Source: AP-15 sp963785565
GTDB lineage: Bacteria; Pseudomonadota; Alphaproteobacteria; ATCC43930; CGMCC-115725
Assembly (NCBI GenBank): GCA_963785565.1
Contig: CAWAVV010000007.1
Coordinates: forward strand, 62,001-126,000
DNA length: 64,000 nucleotides
Direction of reading: 5' to 3'
The position numbers and the translations under genes are program-made. This document shows, in pieces, positions 34,242 through 43,076 of the stretch. The notes under the pieces are model-generated. The model was not told the origin of the DNA and searched no databases. It worked only from the letters and a program-made list of their open reading frames with translations. How positions within the stretch are numbered: the first letter of the stretch is position 1; each line of letters begins with the position of its first letter.

Positions 34242-36002
34242 TTACGCAGATTGCAGGTTCCACAAAACCATCGGGAACGTCAGGTGCCAGGAAGCGCCAT
34301 TGACGTAGGCGTTATCTTCAGTCGGAAAGTTCTTCCAGTAGGTCAAGTTGAATGGAATGCGATGATAATTCTGCACCAGCTGGATATCCGGCAGATCAGG
34401 CAGCCAGATCTCCATCGCCGCACGGAACAGCTCTTTCAGCTTCGCTACGTTCTTGGGGTCGGTGATGTAAACTTCGTCGACGATCTTGTCGAAGTCGGGG
34501 TTCTTCCAGCGGCTGAAATTCACCGCATGGGCGCCGGGTACAGCGATGCTCTGGCTTTGATACAGGCGCAATGTGTCATAGGGCTCGCGTATGCTGCCGC
34601 CGTGGCCGTAGATTGAACCGGCATACTGGCCCTTTTGGAAGCGGTCGTTGAAGTCGGGCGGCAACGTCAGGCTCGCCGCGACGCCATGACGCCGCAGGAT
34701 TTCGGCCAGTACCGGTCCCATGGCCGGGCCTGAGGCGCCAAAGCCGATGATGTCGAGGGTGAACGGCTTGCCGTCCGGCGTCTCCCACATGCCGCCGTTC
34801 TTCTTGAACCCCTTCGCCTCGAGCAGGGTGTCGCCCTTCTTAGGATTGAACTCGAGCGTATCGTATTTCGCGAGCAGGTCCTTGACCACGTCGAAATACG
34901 GCAGCAGCGGCTTGTAGGGCGGCATCGGCAGGGCAGAGACGGTATCGGCCCCGAGATAGCCGACCGCGATGACCTGCTGGCGGTCGATGTAGTGGCTGAG
35001 CGCCCAGCGCACATCCTTGTCGTCGAACGGTTTGACCTCGTTGTTGACGTAGAGCGAAATCGGCCACCAATCGACATAACCCCAAGGCGGCTTCTGCCCG
35101 GAATACGAGGTGACCTTCGGGTTCTGCCGGATCACAGTCGGGAAAGTGGCGGGCTGCAGAGTGCTGCCGAAATCCGAGTGATTGGTGATCTGGGCCTGCG
35201 CCGTGTTCTGCTCGTTGACCGTGGGCAACCAGATATGGCGTTGGGTCGGCGGCATCGGCGCCAGCTTCTGCTCGGCCGCCCACCAATTACCCCGGCGCTC
35301 GAACACCTTCTGCTGCAGCGAGGATTCCGCGACTTGCCACGGCCCGGTCGTGACCGGCCAGCCCTTGGCGATGTCGAAGTGCTTGAAGCTGGTCCAGTCC
35401 TGGCCCTGGAAAATGTGCTTCGGCACGATGTAGATGCCGATGTCGTATTTGTAGGTGGCGAAGAAGAAAAACCGCGGCGAGGGGATCTTGAACTTCAGCA
35501 GCACCGTGTTCGGGTCGGTGACGGTCGCCGTGTCGAGCGCCTGATTGACATCGACACCCCATTTCACCTTGGGGCCGAGGTCGCGCAACGCATTCATCGT
35601 ATAGGCGACGTCCTCCGCGCTGAACGGCGTGCCGTCGCTCCATTTGATGCCCTGGCGGGTCTTGATCGTGAGCTGCTTGAAGTCCTCCGTGAACTCATAG
35701 CTCTCCGCCAGCCACATGTACCATTTGTCGGCAAACGCGCTGTAATAAGCCAGCGGCTCGTAGATCAGGTTCGGTCCATTCTGGTGGTTCGCCCCAATCG
35801 CATAGGGGTTCCACAGCTCGTAATCGACCCAACGGCCGTCTCGGCTGTTGATCCCGATCAGGATCATGGTTTGATCGCGGGGAATATCGGCGGCCTGCGC
35901 CTCGGCGATGCCCAGCGGGAGCATCGCGGCAGCCGCCGCTGCCGCCCCCCCTTTGATGACCTCGCGCCGACTCGAGTTCCAGAACTTGGTCTTCCGTGTC
36001 AT
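34242..36002 (-). CDS. Peptide/nickel-type ABC transporter substrate-binding protein (family 5), Tat-exported
   Basis: 586 residues, full length for SBP_bac_5. The N-terminus is a twin-arginine signal: SSRREVIKGG (R12-R13), then a hydrophobic Ala-rich stretch and a likely cleavage after AEAQA. The mature part has WSDGTPFSAEDVAYTMNAL, the family 5 landmark, plus KDVRWALSHYIDRQQV and FDKIVDEVYITD. It captures the substrate in the periplasm for the permease/ATPase genes downstream. A GGGGAGG lies upstream of the ATG. The ligand cannot be predicted; family members bind peptides, nickel, opines and sugars. Confidence 0.92.
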   Translation of the reverse strand: MTRKTKFWNSSRREVIKGGAAAAAAAMLPLGIAEAQAADIPRDQTMILIGINSRDGRWVDYELWNPYAIGANHQNGPNLIYEPLAYYSAFADKWYMWLAESYEFTEDFKQLTIKTRQGIKWSDGTPFSAEDVAYTMNALRDLGPKVKWGVDVNQALDTATVTDPNTVLLKFKIPSPRFFFFATYKYDIGIYIVPKHIFQGQDWTSFKHFDIAKGWPVTTGPWQVAESSLQQKVFERRGNWWAAEQKLAPMPPTQRHIWLPTVNEQNTAQAQITNHSDFGSTLQPATFPTVIRQNPKVTSYSGQKPPWGYVDWWPISLYVNNEVKPFDDKDVRWALSHYIDRQQVIAVGYLGADTVSALPMPPYKPLLPYFDVVKDLLAKYDTLEFNPKKGDTLLEAKGFKKNGGMWETPDGKPFTLDIIGFGASGPAMGPVLAEILRRHGVAASLTLPPDFNDRFQKGQYAGSIYGHGGSIREPYDTLRLYQSQSIAVPGAHAVNFSRWKNPDFDKIVDEVYITDPKNVAKLKELFRAAMEIWLPDLPDIQLVQNYHRIPFNLTYWKNFPTEDNAYVNGASWHLTFPMVLWNLQSA

Positions 36003-36173
36003 CGCCGCTTACCTCCCCACCCGGCCATCGCGTTCGTCACGCGGCCAAAGCTGACCCGCAGCCAGTCTCAGCCCGCTTGCGCGGCCGCTGTCAAGCGCCT
36101 CGACTCCACCGTCATTCGACCGATCGGCGTCGACGGTCTAACATCGAACCGACGTTGCGAATGGAGGACGAGA

Positions 36174-37094
36174 ATGGCCGTAGCAAAACGTGAACTCGGG
36201 CGGACCGGGCTGCAGGTCACGGCCTTGGGCTACGGCGCGATGGAATTGCGCGGCGCGCCGCGTGCCCGCGACATCACCGACGCCCAAGCGGAAACCATCC
36301 TCAACAAGGTGCTCGATGCGGGCATCAATTACATCGACACCTCGATCGATTACGGGCTCAGCGAGGAGCGGATCGGCCGCTATATCTCGCACCGGCGCTC
36401 TGAATACTATCTGGCAAGCAAATGCGGCTGCCTGGTCGGCGCGCCGACGGCGCCGCGCGGCCAACGAAACGCGCACGTCTTCACCCGAGACAATGTCGTG
36501 GCCGGGGTCGAACAAAGTCTGGTGCGGATGAAGACCGACTATCTCGACGTCGTCCAGTTCCATTCTTCGCCGTCCCGGCAGACCCTGGAGGAGCACGGTG
36601 CGCTCGAAGCGCTCCTAGAACTCAAGGAGGCCGGCAAGGTGCGGTTTGTCGGAATGTCCGGCACATTGCCCCACCTGACTGAGCACATCGACATGGGTGT
36701 CTTCGAGGTCTTTCAGATCCCGTACTCGGCGGTAGAGCGCGAACACGAAGCGGCGATCGCCGCCGCCGCTCAAAAGGGCGCCGGCATCGTCATTCGCGGC
36801 GGCGCGGCAAAGGGTGCGCCGACCGAAGGGAAGCAGGCCGGGCTGCAATGGGAACGCTGGCGCCAGGCCCGTCTCGACGATTTGCTCGACGGCATGACCC
36901 CGATGGAGTTCATTCTGCGCTTCACGTTCACCAATCCGGATTTGGACACGACCATCGTCGGCACGATCAACCCGACGCATCTGCAGACCAATCTCGACAT
37001 CCTGCGGCAAGGGCCGTTGCCGTCATCCCTTTACGAGGAAGCCAAGCGCCGCCTCGCCGCCGCCGGCTCGGCGCCGCGATCGGTTGGCGAATGA
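36174..37094 (+). CDS. Aldo/keto reductase
   Basis: 306 residues from the ATG at 36174 (GGAGGACGAGA upstream); the open frame extends far further upstream but only antisense to the binding-protein gene. AKR barrel: LGRTGLQVTALGYGAMEL, DTSIDYGLSEERIGRYI (Asp and Tyr of the tetrad), YYLASKCG (Lys), VVQFHSSP (His) and DTTIVGTINPTHLQTNL for NADP. Standard length. Divergent from the importer operon, so the two may share regulation. Confidence 0.88.
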   Translation: MAVAKRELGRTGLQVTALGYGAMELRGAPRARDITDAQAETILNKVLDAGINYIDTSIDYGLSEERIGRYISHRRSEYYLASKCGCLVGAPTAPRGQRNAHVFTRDNVVAGVEQSLVRMKTDYLDVVQFHSSPSRQTLEEHGALEALLELKEAGKVRFVGMSGTLPHLTEHIDMGVFEVFQIPYSAVEREHEAAIAAAAQKGAGIVIRGGAAKGAPTEGKQAGLQWERWRQARLDDLLDGMTPMEFILRFTFTNPDLDTTIVGTINPTHLQTNLDILRQGPLPSSLYEEAKRRLAAAGSAPRSVGE

Positions 37095-37211
37095 TCGAAT
37101 GATCACCCCGGCGAAAGCTTCCAGGAGTCATGTGACGCAATGCGCTGGCCGCGTCCTCAGCGGCTGCGCTGCGGGCGGGCAAATTTAGGCTGAACGGAAG
37201 GATTTTGCGAG

Positions 37212-38075
37212 ATGGCCGGAGAAGCTCTCGACGCGAACGCGGCGCAGCGTCGCTATTGGAATACGGTTGCCGGGCCGCGTTGGGTCGCCACCCCGGGGTT
37301 CAGGGAGCGGCGCAACCAGGAAAGCCTCGCATTGTTGCTGGCGCGGCTGGGCCTCACCGGAGGCGAGAGTGTGCTCGAAATCGGCTGCGGCACCGGCGCC
37401 TTGACCTTGCCGCTGGGCGCGGCGGTCGGCGAGCATGGGCGAGTCGTCGCAGTCGACATATCCGAGCCGATGCTCGGGGCGGCGCGTCAGAAGGTCGGCG
37501 AGCACGGGCTGCGCAATGTCACGTTGCATCTGGGGGATGCACAGGTGTTCGCGCTCGAACCGGCCGCCTTCGATCTCGCGACCTCGCGCATGGGCGTGAT
37601 GTTCTTCGCCGATCCGGCGGCTGCCTTCCGCAATATCGGTGGCGCGCTAAAGCCGGGCGGGCGCCTCGTCTTTGCTTGCTGGGGGCCGCTCGCGGAGAAC
37701 CGGCACTGGCTGATCTCCTACGACATCGCGTTGCGCCATTTGGGGCCGCCGGCGCCGCAGCCTGCTCACCAGCCCAGCCCGCTCGCCTTTGCCGACCCCG
37801 ATTATATCCGCGGGGTTCTAATGGCGGCCGGCTTCGCCGACATCATGGTCGAGCGCGCCCACCCGACGATACTTTGCGGCAGCCCCGACGAAGAAGCGCG
37901 TCAGGCGCTGGCCATGGGACCGACTGCCAGGCTGGTCGAGGAGAAAAATCCCGTCGAGGCGATCCGCCAGACGATCGCGCGCGAGGTCGAGGCCGCGTTC
38001 GCCGCCGAAGCTGCTTCCGGCCCGATCCGGCTCCCCGCGACCATCTTTCTGGTCGCCGCGCGCCGCCCGGCTTGA
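37212..38075 (+). CDS. Class I SAM-dependent methyltransferase
   Basis: 287 residues. Motif I VLEIGCGTGALTLPLG, the post-I acidic residue in VAVDISEPML, motif II-like FDLATSRMGVMFFADP and motif III LKPGGRLVFACWGP. Similar to small-molecule and UbiE/TehB-like methyltransferases; no acceptor can be named. It stands alone, 118 bp after the aldo/keto reductase gene and convergent with the Ldh_2 gene. Confidence 0.84.
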   Translation: MAGEALDANAAQRRYWNTVAGPRWVATPGFRERRNQESLALLLARLGLTGGESVLEIGCGTGALTLPLGAAVGEHGRVVAVDISEPMLGAARQKVGEHGLRNVTLHLGDAQVFALEPAAFDLATSRMGVMFFADPAAAFRNIGGALKPGGRLVFACWGPLAENRHWLISYDIALRHLGPPAPQPAHQPSPLAFADPDYIRGVLMAAGFADIMVERAHPTILCGSPDEEARQALAMGPTARLVEEKNPVEAIRQTIAREVEAAFAAEAASGPIRLPATIFLVAARRPA

Positions 38076-38099
38076 CCTAATCCAGCTGCTCGCCGCGGC

Positions 38100-39164
38100 T
38101 CAATCCAAGAGCCAGGGGGCGGCGCAGGCCTGGGCGACCTGTCGGATCTGGTTCAAGAGGCCGGCGCCAACCGGGATGCCCTCCCGCATCCGCGTCGCTG
38201 CATAGTTCCACTGCGGATCGCCGGCCACCATGACCGGCTGCCCAGGATCGATCGGCTTGGTCGCCCGCAGATCGTCGCAGAAGCGGGTCACGTCGGCGGT
38301 GAATTCGTTGTGGTCACGGAACAGGCCCGGGTCGACCGCGATGAAGCAGTGGCCGATATCGTTGCCCTGCGGCTTCTTCCCGGCCATCGGGTCGGTGATC
38401 AAGGTCGCCCCCGACAGGCACGAGGCGAGAATGTTCACCATCGCCGCCAGCCCATAGCCCTTGTAGCTGGAGCCTTCCGGCGAGCCGCCGAGCGAGGTCA
38501 GGAAACCGCCTTTCTCGCGCGCTTCCGCGGGGTCGGTGCTGGGCTGCCCGTCTTTGTCCAGCACCCAGCCGGGCGGGCAGGGCAATCCCTCATTGGCCTT
38601 GTTGCGGATGCGCCCGGCGGCCACCGTCGTGGTCGCCATGTCGAGCAGAAACGGCCGCCCGTCGGCGCTGGGCGCGGCGAACGACCAAGGATCGGTGCCG
38701 AGCCTTGCCTCCTTGCCAAAGGTCGGCGCTGCCTGAGCGACGGAGTTGCTGGTGCACGCCATGCCGATCAGCCCTTCCTTCGCCGCCATCAGGCTATAGT
38801 AGCCGGTAGCGCCGAAATGGCTGGAGTTGCGCACTGCCGTGATCGCGATGCCGGAGCGCTTGGCCTTGTCGATCGCCACCTGCATGGCGAAACGCGCCGG
38901 TACATGGCCAAGCCCGCCATCGCCGTCGACCAGCGCCGAGACCGGCGTATCCTTGATGATGCGCGGCCGGGCCTTCATGTTTGCGCGCCCGCTGCGGCGC
39001 ATCCGGTCGTAGCCGGGGATCATCGAGATGCCGTGGCTGTCGACGCCGTGCAGATCCGCCCAGGAGAGGATGTCGGCGGTCGCTTCCGCGTTGTCTTCCG
39101 GCATGCCCCAGGCCGACAGGATGGCTTTGAGTTGTGCGCGATGGGTTTCGTACGGTGCAGGCAC
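38100..39164 (-). CDS. Malate/L-lactate/ureidoglycolate dehydrogenase family (Ldh_2) oxidoreductase
   Basis: 354 residues, GTG start with AAGGAG 7 bases upstream. Family-typical parts: ADLHGVDSHGISMIPGYDRM near residue 40 (with the catalytic His), VRNSSHFGATGYYSLMA, FGKEARLGTDPWSFAAP and SSYKGYGLAAMVN. Ldh_2 enzymes use NAD(P) to oxidise 2-hydroxy acids and related compounds (malate, ureidoglycolate, sulfolactate); the substrate here is not fixed. It lies 49 bp downstream of the amidohydrolase gene, same strand, and probably belongs to its operon. Confidence 0.87.
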   Translation of the reverse strand: MPAPYETHRAQLKAILSAWGMPEDNAEATADILSWADLHGVDSHGISMIPGYDRMRRSGRANMKARPRIIKDTPVSALVDGDGGLGHVPARFAMQVAIDKAKRSGIAITAVRNSSHFGATGYYSLMAAKEGLIGMACTSNSVAQAAPTFGKEARLGTDPWSFAAPSADGRPFLLDMATTTVAAGRIRNKANEGLPCPPGWVLDKDGQPSTDPAEAREKGGFLTSLGGSPEGSSYKGYGLAAMVNILASCLSGATLITDPMAGKKPQGNDIGHCFIAVDPGLFRDHNEFTADVTRFCDDLRATKPIDPGQPVMVAGDPQWNYAATRMREGIPVGAGLLNQIRQVAQACAAPWLLD

Positions 39165-39213
39165 TGATGTCTCCTTCGCTTGTCGCGCCGCCTTGGGTAA
39201 TGGACCCGGCCGA

Positions 39214-40287
39214 TCAGGGAGCGGCGATGCGGTACACCCGCGCCGCGGTGCCGCTGTAGAGTGCGGTCTTTTCGGCGGCCGATGCGCCGGCAGAGATGCG
39301 CTTGAACGCGTTCCACAACTCGGTATAGCCGCCGGATTGCTTGTCCGGTGGAAAGTTGCTCTCGAACATGCAGCGGTTCGGACCGAAGGCTTCGATGCAC
39401 GGCTCGATGTACTGGCGCCAAGCGGCAGTGAGGTCTTCGGACGACGGCGGCAGGTCGTGCTCGTGGAAGTCGAACCCGAACGAGGTCATGCCGACGCCGC
39501 CGAGCTTGACGTTGACGTTCGGGCACTTGGCCAATTCGGCGATGTCCTTTTTCCAGCCGGCGAGGATCTCCTGCCGATGCCCGGCATAGGGGCCGACGCC
39601 GAGCACGCCGCCGACATGATTGAGGATGATCGTGGTGTTGGGGAAGGCGCGGGCGAGGTCGATCGCGTCCGGCAATTGCGGATGATATTGCCAGGACTCG
39701 AAGCTGAGCCCGAGCGGCGCGAGCTGGGCGAACCCCTCGCGGAATTTCGTGTCGCGCACCAGATGCGGCGGCACCGAGCGCGTGGCGAATTTCTGGATCG
39801 CGTCGTTCGGGTCCCATGAGACGCCGTGACGGATGCCGCGGAAGCGCCCGCCGCCGACCCTGATCTCGGCCTCCAAAACCTCGCGCACCCGCGCTCCCAA
39901 GGTCAAATCGGCATGGCCGACGATGGCCTCGGCAACTCGACACGGGCCATAGCCGCCCGAAGCGCTCATTGCCGCGATGCCGTTGACGAACTCGACCTCG
40001 CCGACCGGCGCCATCTCCGCCGGGCCATCCTTGCGATACATCGAGCGGCATTCGAGAAACACCGTCGAGACCATGTTGTGGCCCCCACCGATGTCGTCGA
40101 GCAATTCGGGCAGCAGATATCGCCCACGCTGCGGCGTATCCCAGAAATGATGATGCGGGTCGATGATCGGCAGTGCGGGCTCCAGCGCCGCCTCGCGCGG
40201 CCGCTTGCCGAGCCATGCCCCGAGTTCGGCATCGTCGCGGTACCCGATACCGCGCCATTCGCCCTTCGCATCCCCGATTTGGGCCAT
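39214..40287 (-). CDS. Amidohydrolase (COG3618, 2-pyrone-4,6-dicarboxylate lactonase-like)
   Basis: 357 residues. The entry motif PIIDPHHHFWD has the metal- or substrate-binding His cluster at 45-47. Other landmarks: FRGIRHGVSWDP, ILNHVGGVLGVGPYAGH and FGPNRCMFESNFPPDKQSG. COG3618 proteins hydrolyse lactones and related cyclic compounds such as PDC and fuconolactone. It heads the leftward pair with the Ldh_2 oxidoreductase, and an inverted repeat lies just upstream. Confidence 0.86.
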   Translation of the reverse strand: MAQIGDAKGEWRGIGYRDDAELGAWLGKRPREAALEPALPIIDPHHHFWDTPQRGRYLLPELLDDIGGGHNMVSTVFLECRSMYRKDGPAEMAPVGEVEFVNGIAAMSASGGYGPCRVAEAIVGHADLTLGARVREVLEAEIRVGGGRFRGIRHGVSWDPNDAIQKFATRSVPPHLVRDTKFREGFAQLAPLGLSFESWQYHPQLPDAIDLARAFPNTTIILNHVGGVLGVGPYAGHRQEILAGWKKDIAELAKCPNVNVKLGGVGMTSFGFDFHEHDLPPSSEDLTAAWRQYIEPCIEAFGPNRCMFESNFPPDKQSGGYTELWNAFKRISAGASAAEKTALYSGTAARVYRIAAP

Positions 40288-40308
40288 TGCCTGCTCCCCC
40301 TCATCCTT

Positions 40309-40343
40309 GATCCGACCAGTCGGATCATACCAATCGGATCATA
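40309..40343. promoter_or_regulatory. Candidate operator: inverted and direct repeats upstream of the amidohydrolase operon
   Basis: GATCCGAC-CA-GTCGGATC (40309-40326) is a perfect 8-bp inverted repeat. The 10-mer TCGGATCATA occurs twice, at 40320-40329 and 40334-40343. All lie 22-56 bp upstream of the amidohydrolase start. Such clustered symmetry is typical of a repressor operator; the regulator is not encoded nearby. Confidence 0.55.
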
Positions 40344-41097
40344 AACGAACGACGGCTTCGAGAATAAACCCCTTTCTAATAACACCGGCAAAGCTTCACC
40401 CGCTTCCGAGCACCGTGTTGTGGCGCCGACGACAAGGCCATCAGCAGCTCGGCTTCCCGGCCGGCCACCGGCGCCGGGCTTGCGTACGCGCGGGCGCGCG
40501 AGGCGAAAAGAGATCAGGTGCAACCGCGTGGAATTCCTCGAAACCTGCTCGAAATAACAGCGGCGAGCAGACGCCTTAACGCGATCGCAGTGACTGGCAC
40601 GGACAGGCTTCCATGACCGTAGCTTTGGCGAAGGTGCTGGTCATGTGAGTTCCCTATACGTTCCGGTCAAGGGGCGCCCTGTCGATCAAAAACAGGGCGA
40701 CCGGGAATGCTCCTCCAAAGCCGTCATTGGCTGTACGCGCATGGTTCGACTGCAGTGGGTCGATTTGCCTCGTTCGACCCATGACAGGCGAACGGCTGGT
40801 TTCGGCGCGTCTCGCCCGTTGTCCCGAACCCCGGCGAAGGTCTCTTGACCGAACCGACCACCGGGCGCTCAGCCTTGGCCGGGAACGCGTCCTCATGCCC
40901 CCGTTCCGGACATTACTTGGAGCCAGTCGCAGGACCGCGGGGCTTTGGGAAGCTGTCATTCATTCCGGGCAATCTTTGCGCACCCTTTGCCAGATAAATG
41001 ATTCGGGTACCCCGGGATCGGTTTTGGACCTACAGCGATATCATCGACCTTCGAAGATATCAGCGCATCACGTCTTTGGGACTGCCGGTGACGCCGC
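40344..41097. other. Non-coding or decayed intergenic region
   Basis: 754 bp on top of the operator region. Short open frames on both strands show no recognisable protein pattern. Composition is mixed, and stop codons are frequent in all frames compared with the flanks. It begins the decayed patch that also contains the tRNA relic and the RlpA-like domain. Confidence 0.4.
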
Positions 41098-41889
41098 ATG
41101 AGCGATCTAGAATTTGAGCGCGAGCTGAGTCCAGAGCAAATACGCGAGGCGCTATCGCTGCTCGACAGCAGGGCGGGGGCGCAGAACCAGAACGTGCGGG
41201 TCGAGGATTTGAATCGCGCTGAAGAGCTTCATCCCAAACCCGAGCCATCCAGTGCGGCCATTGCTGCTCAGGACTGCACTCCTGTTGCAGAAGACTTGCA
41301 ACAGCGTAAGAAGCATCTGAACTTAGCGGTCGCCTGGTACGGGGCTGGCATTGCGGCCGTGGGCGGGCTGGCCCTCTTGTCGTGGGGCGAAAGGGCGCTT
41401 GCACCCCCGCCTGTGATCGCTCACGAAATTCTCCCAAATCGGGTGGCCACGCCGCCGGCAAAAATTGCTTCTCCGGCGCTGCTGATTGGCAATCCTTTAC
41501 CTGACAAGAGTGGATCAGAGCGACAGCCCTCGAGCCCGGAGGTCGCAGGTTCGAATCCTATCGGGTATGCCAGTCGCGATGACGATCAAGCCGCCGTAAG
41601 AGATGCGGCCAATAGCGAGAATGCGGTCCCGCCTTCAGCCCGCTCGACCAACATTCCCGCGATCGGCACGAGCCAGGCTCCGTGGGACGAAGGAGCAAGC
41701 CGAAAACCAGACCAGGCTTGGCGGCACCCGGGGGCGGTGCAGGTCGCCGCAACAAAGAAGCGATTTTGGCGACGTCATTGGTCGCCTCGCGCGGGACTTA
41801 ATGGAGGCGGACGCTGCTTTTTCTTCGGATGTCTTCCTTGGCGAGCTCAGCGCGTCTCTTACGAACCGCCCCGTAATACAACTCAATGA
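41098..41889 (+). CDS. Hypothetical protein with one membrane segment (doubtful)
   Basis: 263-residue open frame. Residues 1-75 are polar, beginning SDLEFERELSPEQIREALSL. One clear transmembrane segment follows (VAWYGAGIAAVGGLALLSW, about 79-97), then a Pro/Ala-rich low-complexity region. The frame crosses a tRNA-Arg-like relic at 41495-41572, and its last 40 residues look non-coding. In the +1 frame over 41758-41941 a different, more protein-like sequence (DVIGRLARDLMEADAAF) is present. The N-terminal 130 residues could be a genuine type II membrane protein; the rest may be decayed. Confidence 0.35.
   Translation: MSDLEFERELSPEQIREALSLLDSRAGAQNQNVRVEDLNRAEELHPKPEPSSAAIAAQDCTPVAEDLQQRKKHLNLAVAWYGAGIAAVGGLALLSWGERALAPPPVIAHEILPNRVATPPAKIASPALLIGNPLPDKSGSERQPSSPEVAGSNPIGYASRDDDQAAVRDAANSENAVPPSARSTNIPAIGTSQAPWDEGASRKPDQAWRHPGAVQVAATKKRFWRRHWSPRAGLNGGGRCFFFGCLPWRAQRVSYEPPRNTTQ
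41495..41572 (+). pseudogene. tRNA-Arg(UCG)-like relic, possible attachment site
   Basis: The 3' two-thirds matches tRNA-Arg: GGATCAGAGC (D-arm), loop CCTCGAG with anticodon TCG at 41530-41532, AGGTC variable region, GCAGG-TTCGAAT-CCTAT T-arm, and CGGGTAT-G-CCA. Several stem pairs are broken (in the anticodon stem and at T-stem pair C:A), U33 is C, and the 5' acceptor no longer pairs. So it is a dead copy or an integrase-attachment remnant rather than a functional tRNA. Confidence 0.6.
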
Positions 41890-42058
41890 TGACGCGCTCG
41901 TAGCTTGGGGACGCCGAATGCGGTGCGGCTCATTGGATTAGGAGATGCGCGCGCCCGCCGACAAACCGGGAACGCCTGCAACGAGCCTGTGGCCGGTTGC
42001 TCGAGGCGACCGGTCGGGTGTCGTGACGGATGTAGCCGCCTCCGACACCTCGGTCAAC

Positions 42059-42394
42059 CTATGGCGCTTCTATCGTGTCAAAGGTTTGAAATGCAGCCAG
42101 GGTCGGGGCCGCTTGCTTCAGCAAGGGCTCAATGACAACGTTGGCCACCCCAGCGGATTTCATGTCCAGCGCATCCGCCGCGCGCGGCGAAAGGTCGATT
42201 ATCCGTCCGCGGGTGTATGGACCGCGATCATTGATTTTGACGATGACCGCGCGACCGTTGTCGAGGTCGATCACCTTGGCGAAAGAGGCCATTGGCAGCG
42301 AGCGATGCGCTGCTGTGGCGGTAACGGTGTCAAGGGTCTCACCGCTCGCGGTCTTGCTGCCAACGAGGTCATACCAGGCGGCTTTGCCGAACTG
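42059..42394 (-). pseudogene. RlpA-like double-psi beta-barrel domain without a start codon
   Basis: The minus strand reads QFGKAAWYDLVGSKTASGE, then TVTATAAHRSLPMASFAKV, then VKINDRGPYTRGRIIDLS and AADALDMKSAGVANVVIEP, ending at 42059. This is a complete RlpA/DPBB domain (AWY..G..TASGE, TAAHRSLP, NDRGP, GRIIDLS). RlpA proteins are septal lytic transglycosylases or lipoproteins. The frame is open upstream to a TGA near 42690, yet it has no ATG, GTG or TTG before the internal Met at 42292, and no signal peptide is visible. Either the 5' end has decayed or the frame is broken upstream. Confidence 0.65.
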
Positions 42395-43076
42395 AGTCCT
42401 CTCAGCCGCATACGTAGGGCCGCAACAGGGAGCTGCGCCAGCGTCGCATACGTCTACCGAGGACTCGAAACTCGAGCGCCATGGCTCCCCTCGCTCGAAG
42501 CTGTTGTTGGCGGGTCTGCCTTTCCGAACCGCCCCGCAACCGAAGCTGGCAGATCTAGCGGTCGGCGATTGGGCATTTCCTAGGGCAGTTCCGGCCCCTT
42601 CGCCCGGATAATGCTGGAGAGACTCTCCCCTGTGACATTTTTCGGTTCGGTTTGTGATTGTACCTCGGCAAAGCTGTAACCATCATTGACCGATTGTTAT
42701 TGTTTTTAAACTTTCGCCAACTGGCCGTTTACTTATGCGTCTTTGTTTTGCGCGCGCTACAGAGGCCAAGGTCCGTTGGGGCAGAGGCAGTCGGCCGGAA
42801 CCTCGCTGGTCAACAACGTCGAGAGCAGTCATTCAGACCAACGGGATCAGACCATGAAATTCGGTCGATTTCCGCTATTCGTCGGTCCCCGCGTTAATCT
42901 CTGATTGACCTTGACAGCAGGTGCGGCAGGCGCCTCCGTGGACGCTCCGAACCAGGAAGTTGCGTGGCTTCAGTTGCAAGGTCCGGTATCGGCGCGCGAG
43001 TCCGTCATCCGGCCCAGCGAACAATGTTCGGCGGGTCGTGTTGTTGGCGACGCGACCCGGTGGCTGACCGGGACTC
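42395..43076. other. Region upstream of the RlpA-like domain, no clear gene
   Basis: 682 bp. On the minus strand the RlpA frame remains open to about 42690 but reads Cys- and Ser-rich, unlikely sequence. 42640-42730 is AT-richer than the rest (TTATTGTTTTTAAAC) and may be an old promoter. Nothing else supported. Confidence 0.4.

Noticed and set aside
34992..36173. Long upstream extension of the aldo/keto reductase frame
   Set aside because: Runs antisense through the substrate-binding protein gene; the SD and family alignment place the start at 36174.
40645..40848. 67-codon open frame in the decayed region
   Set aside because: No SD, no recognisable pattern and biased composition; not supported as a gene.
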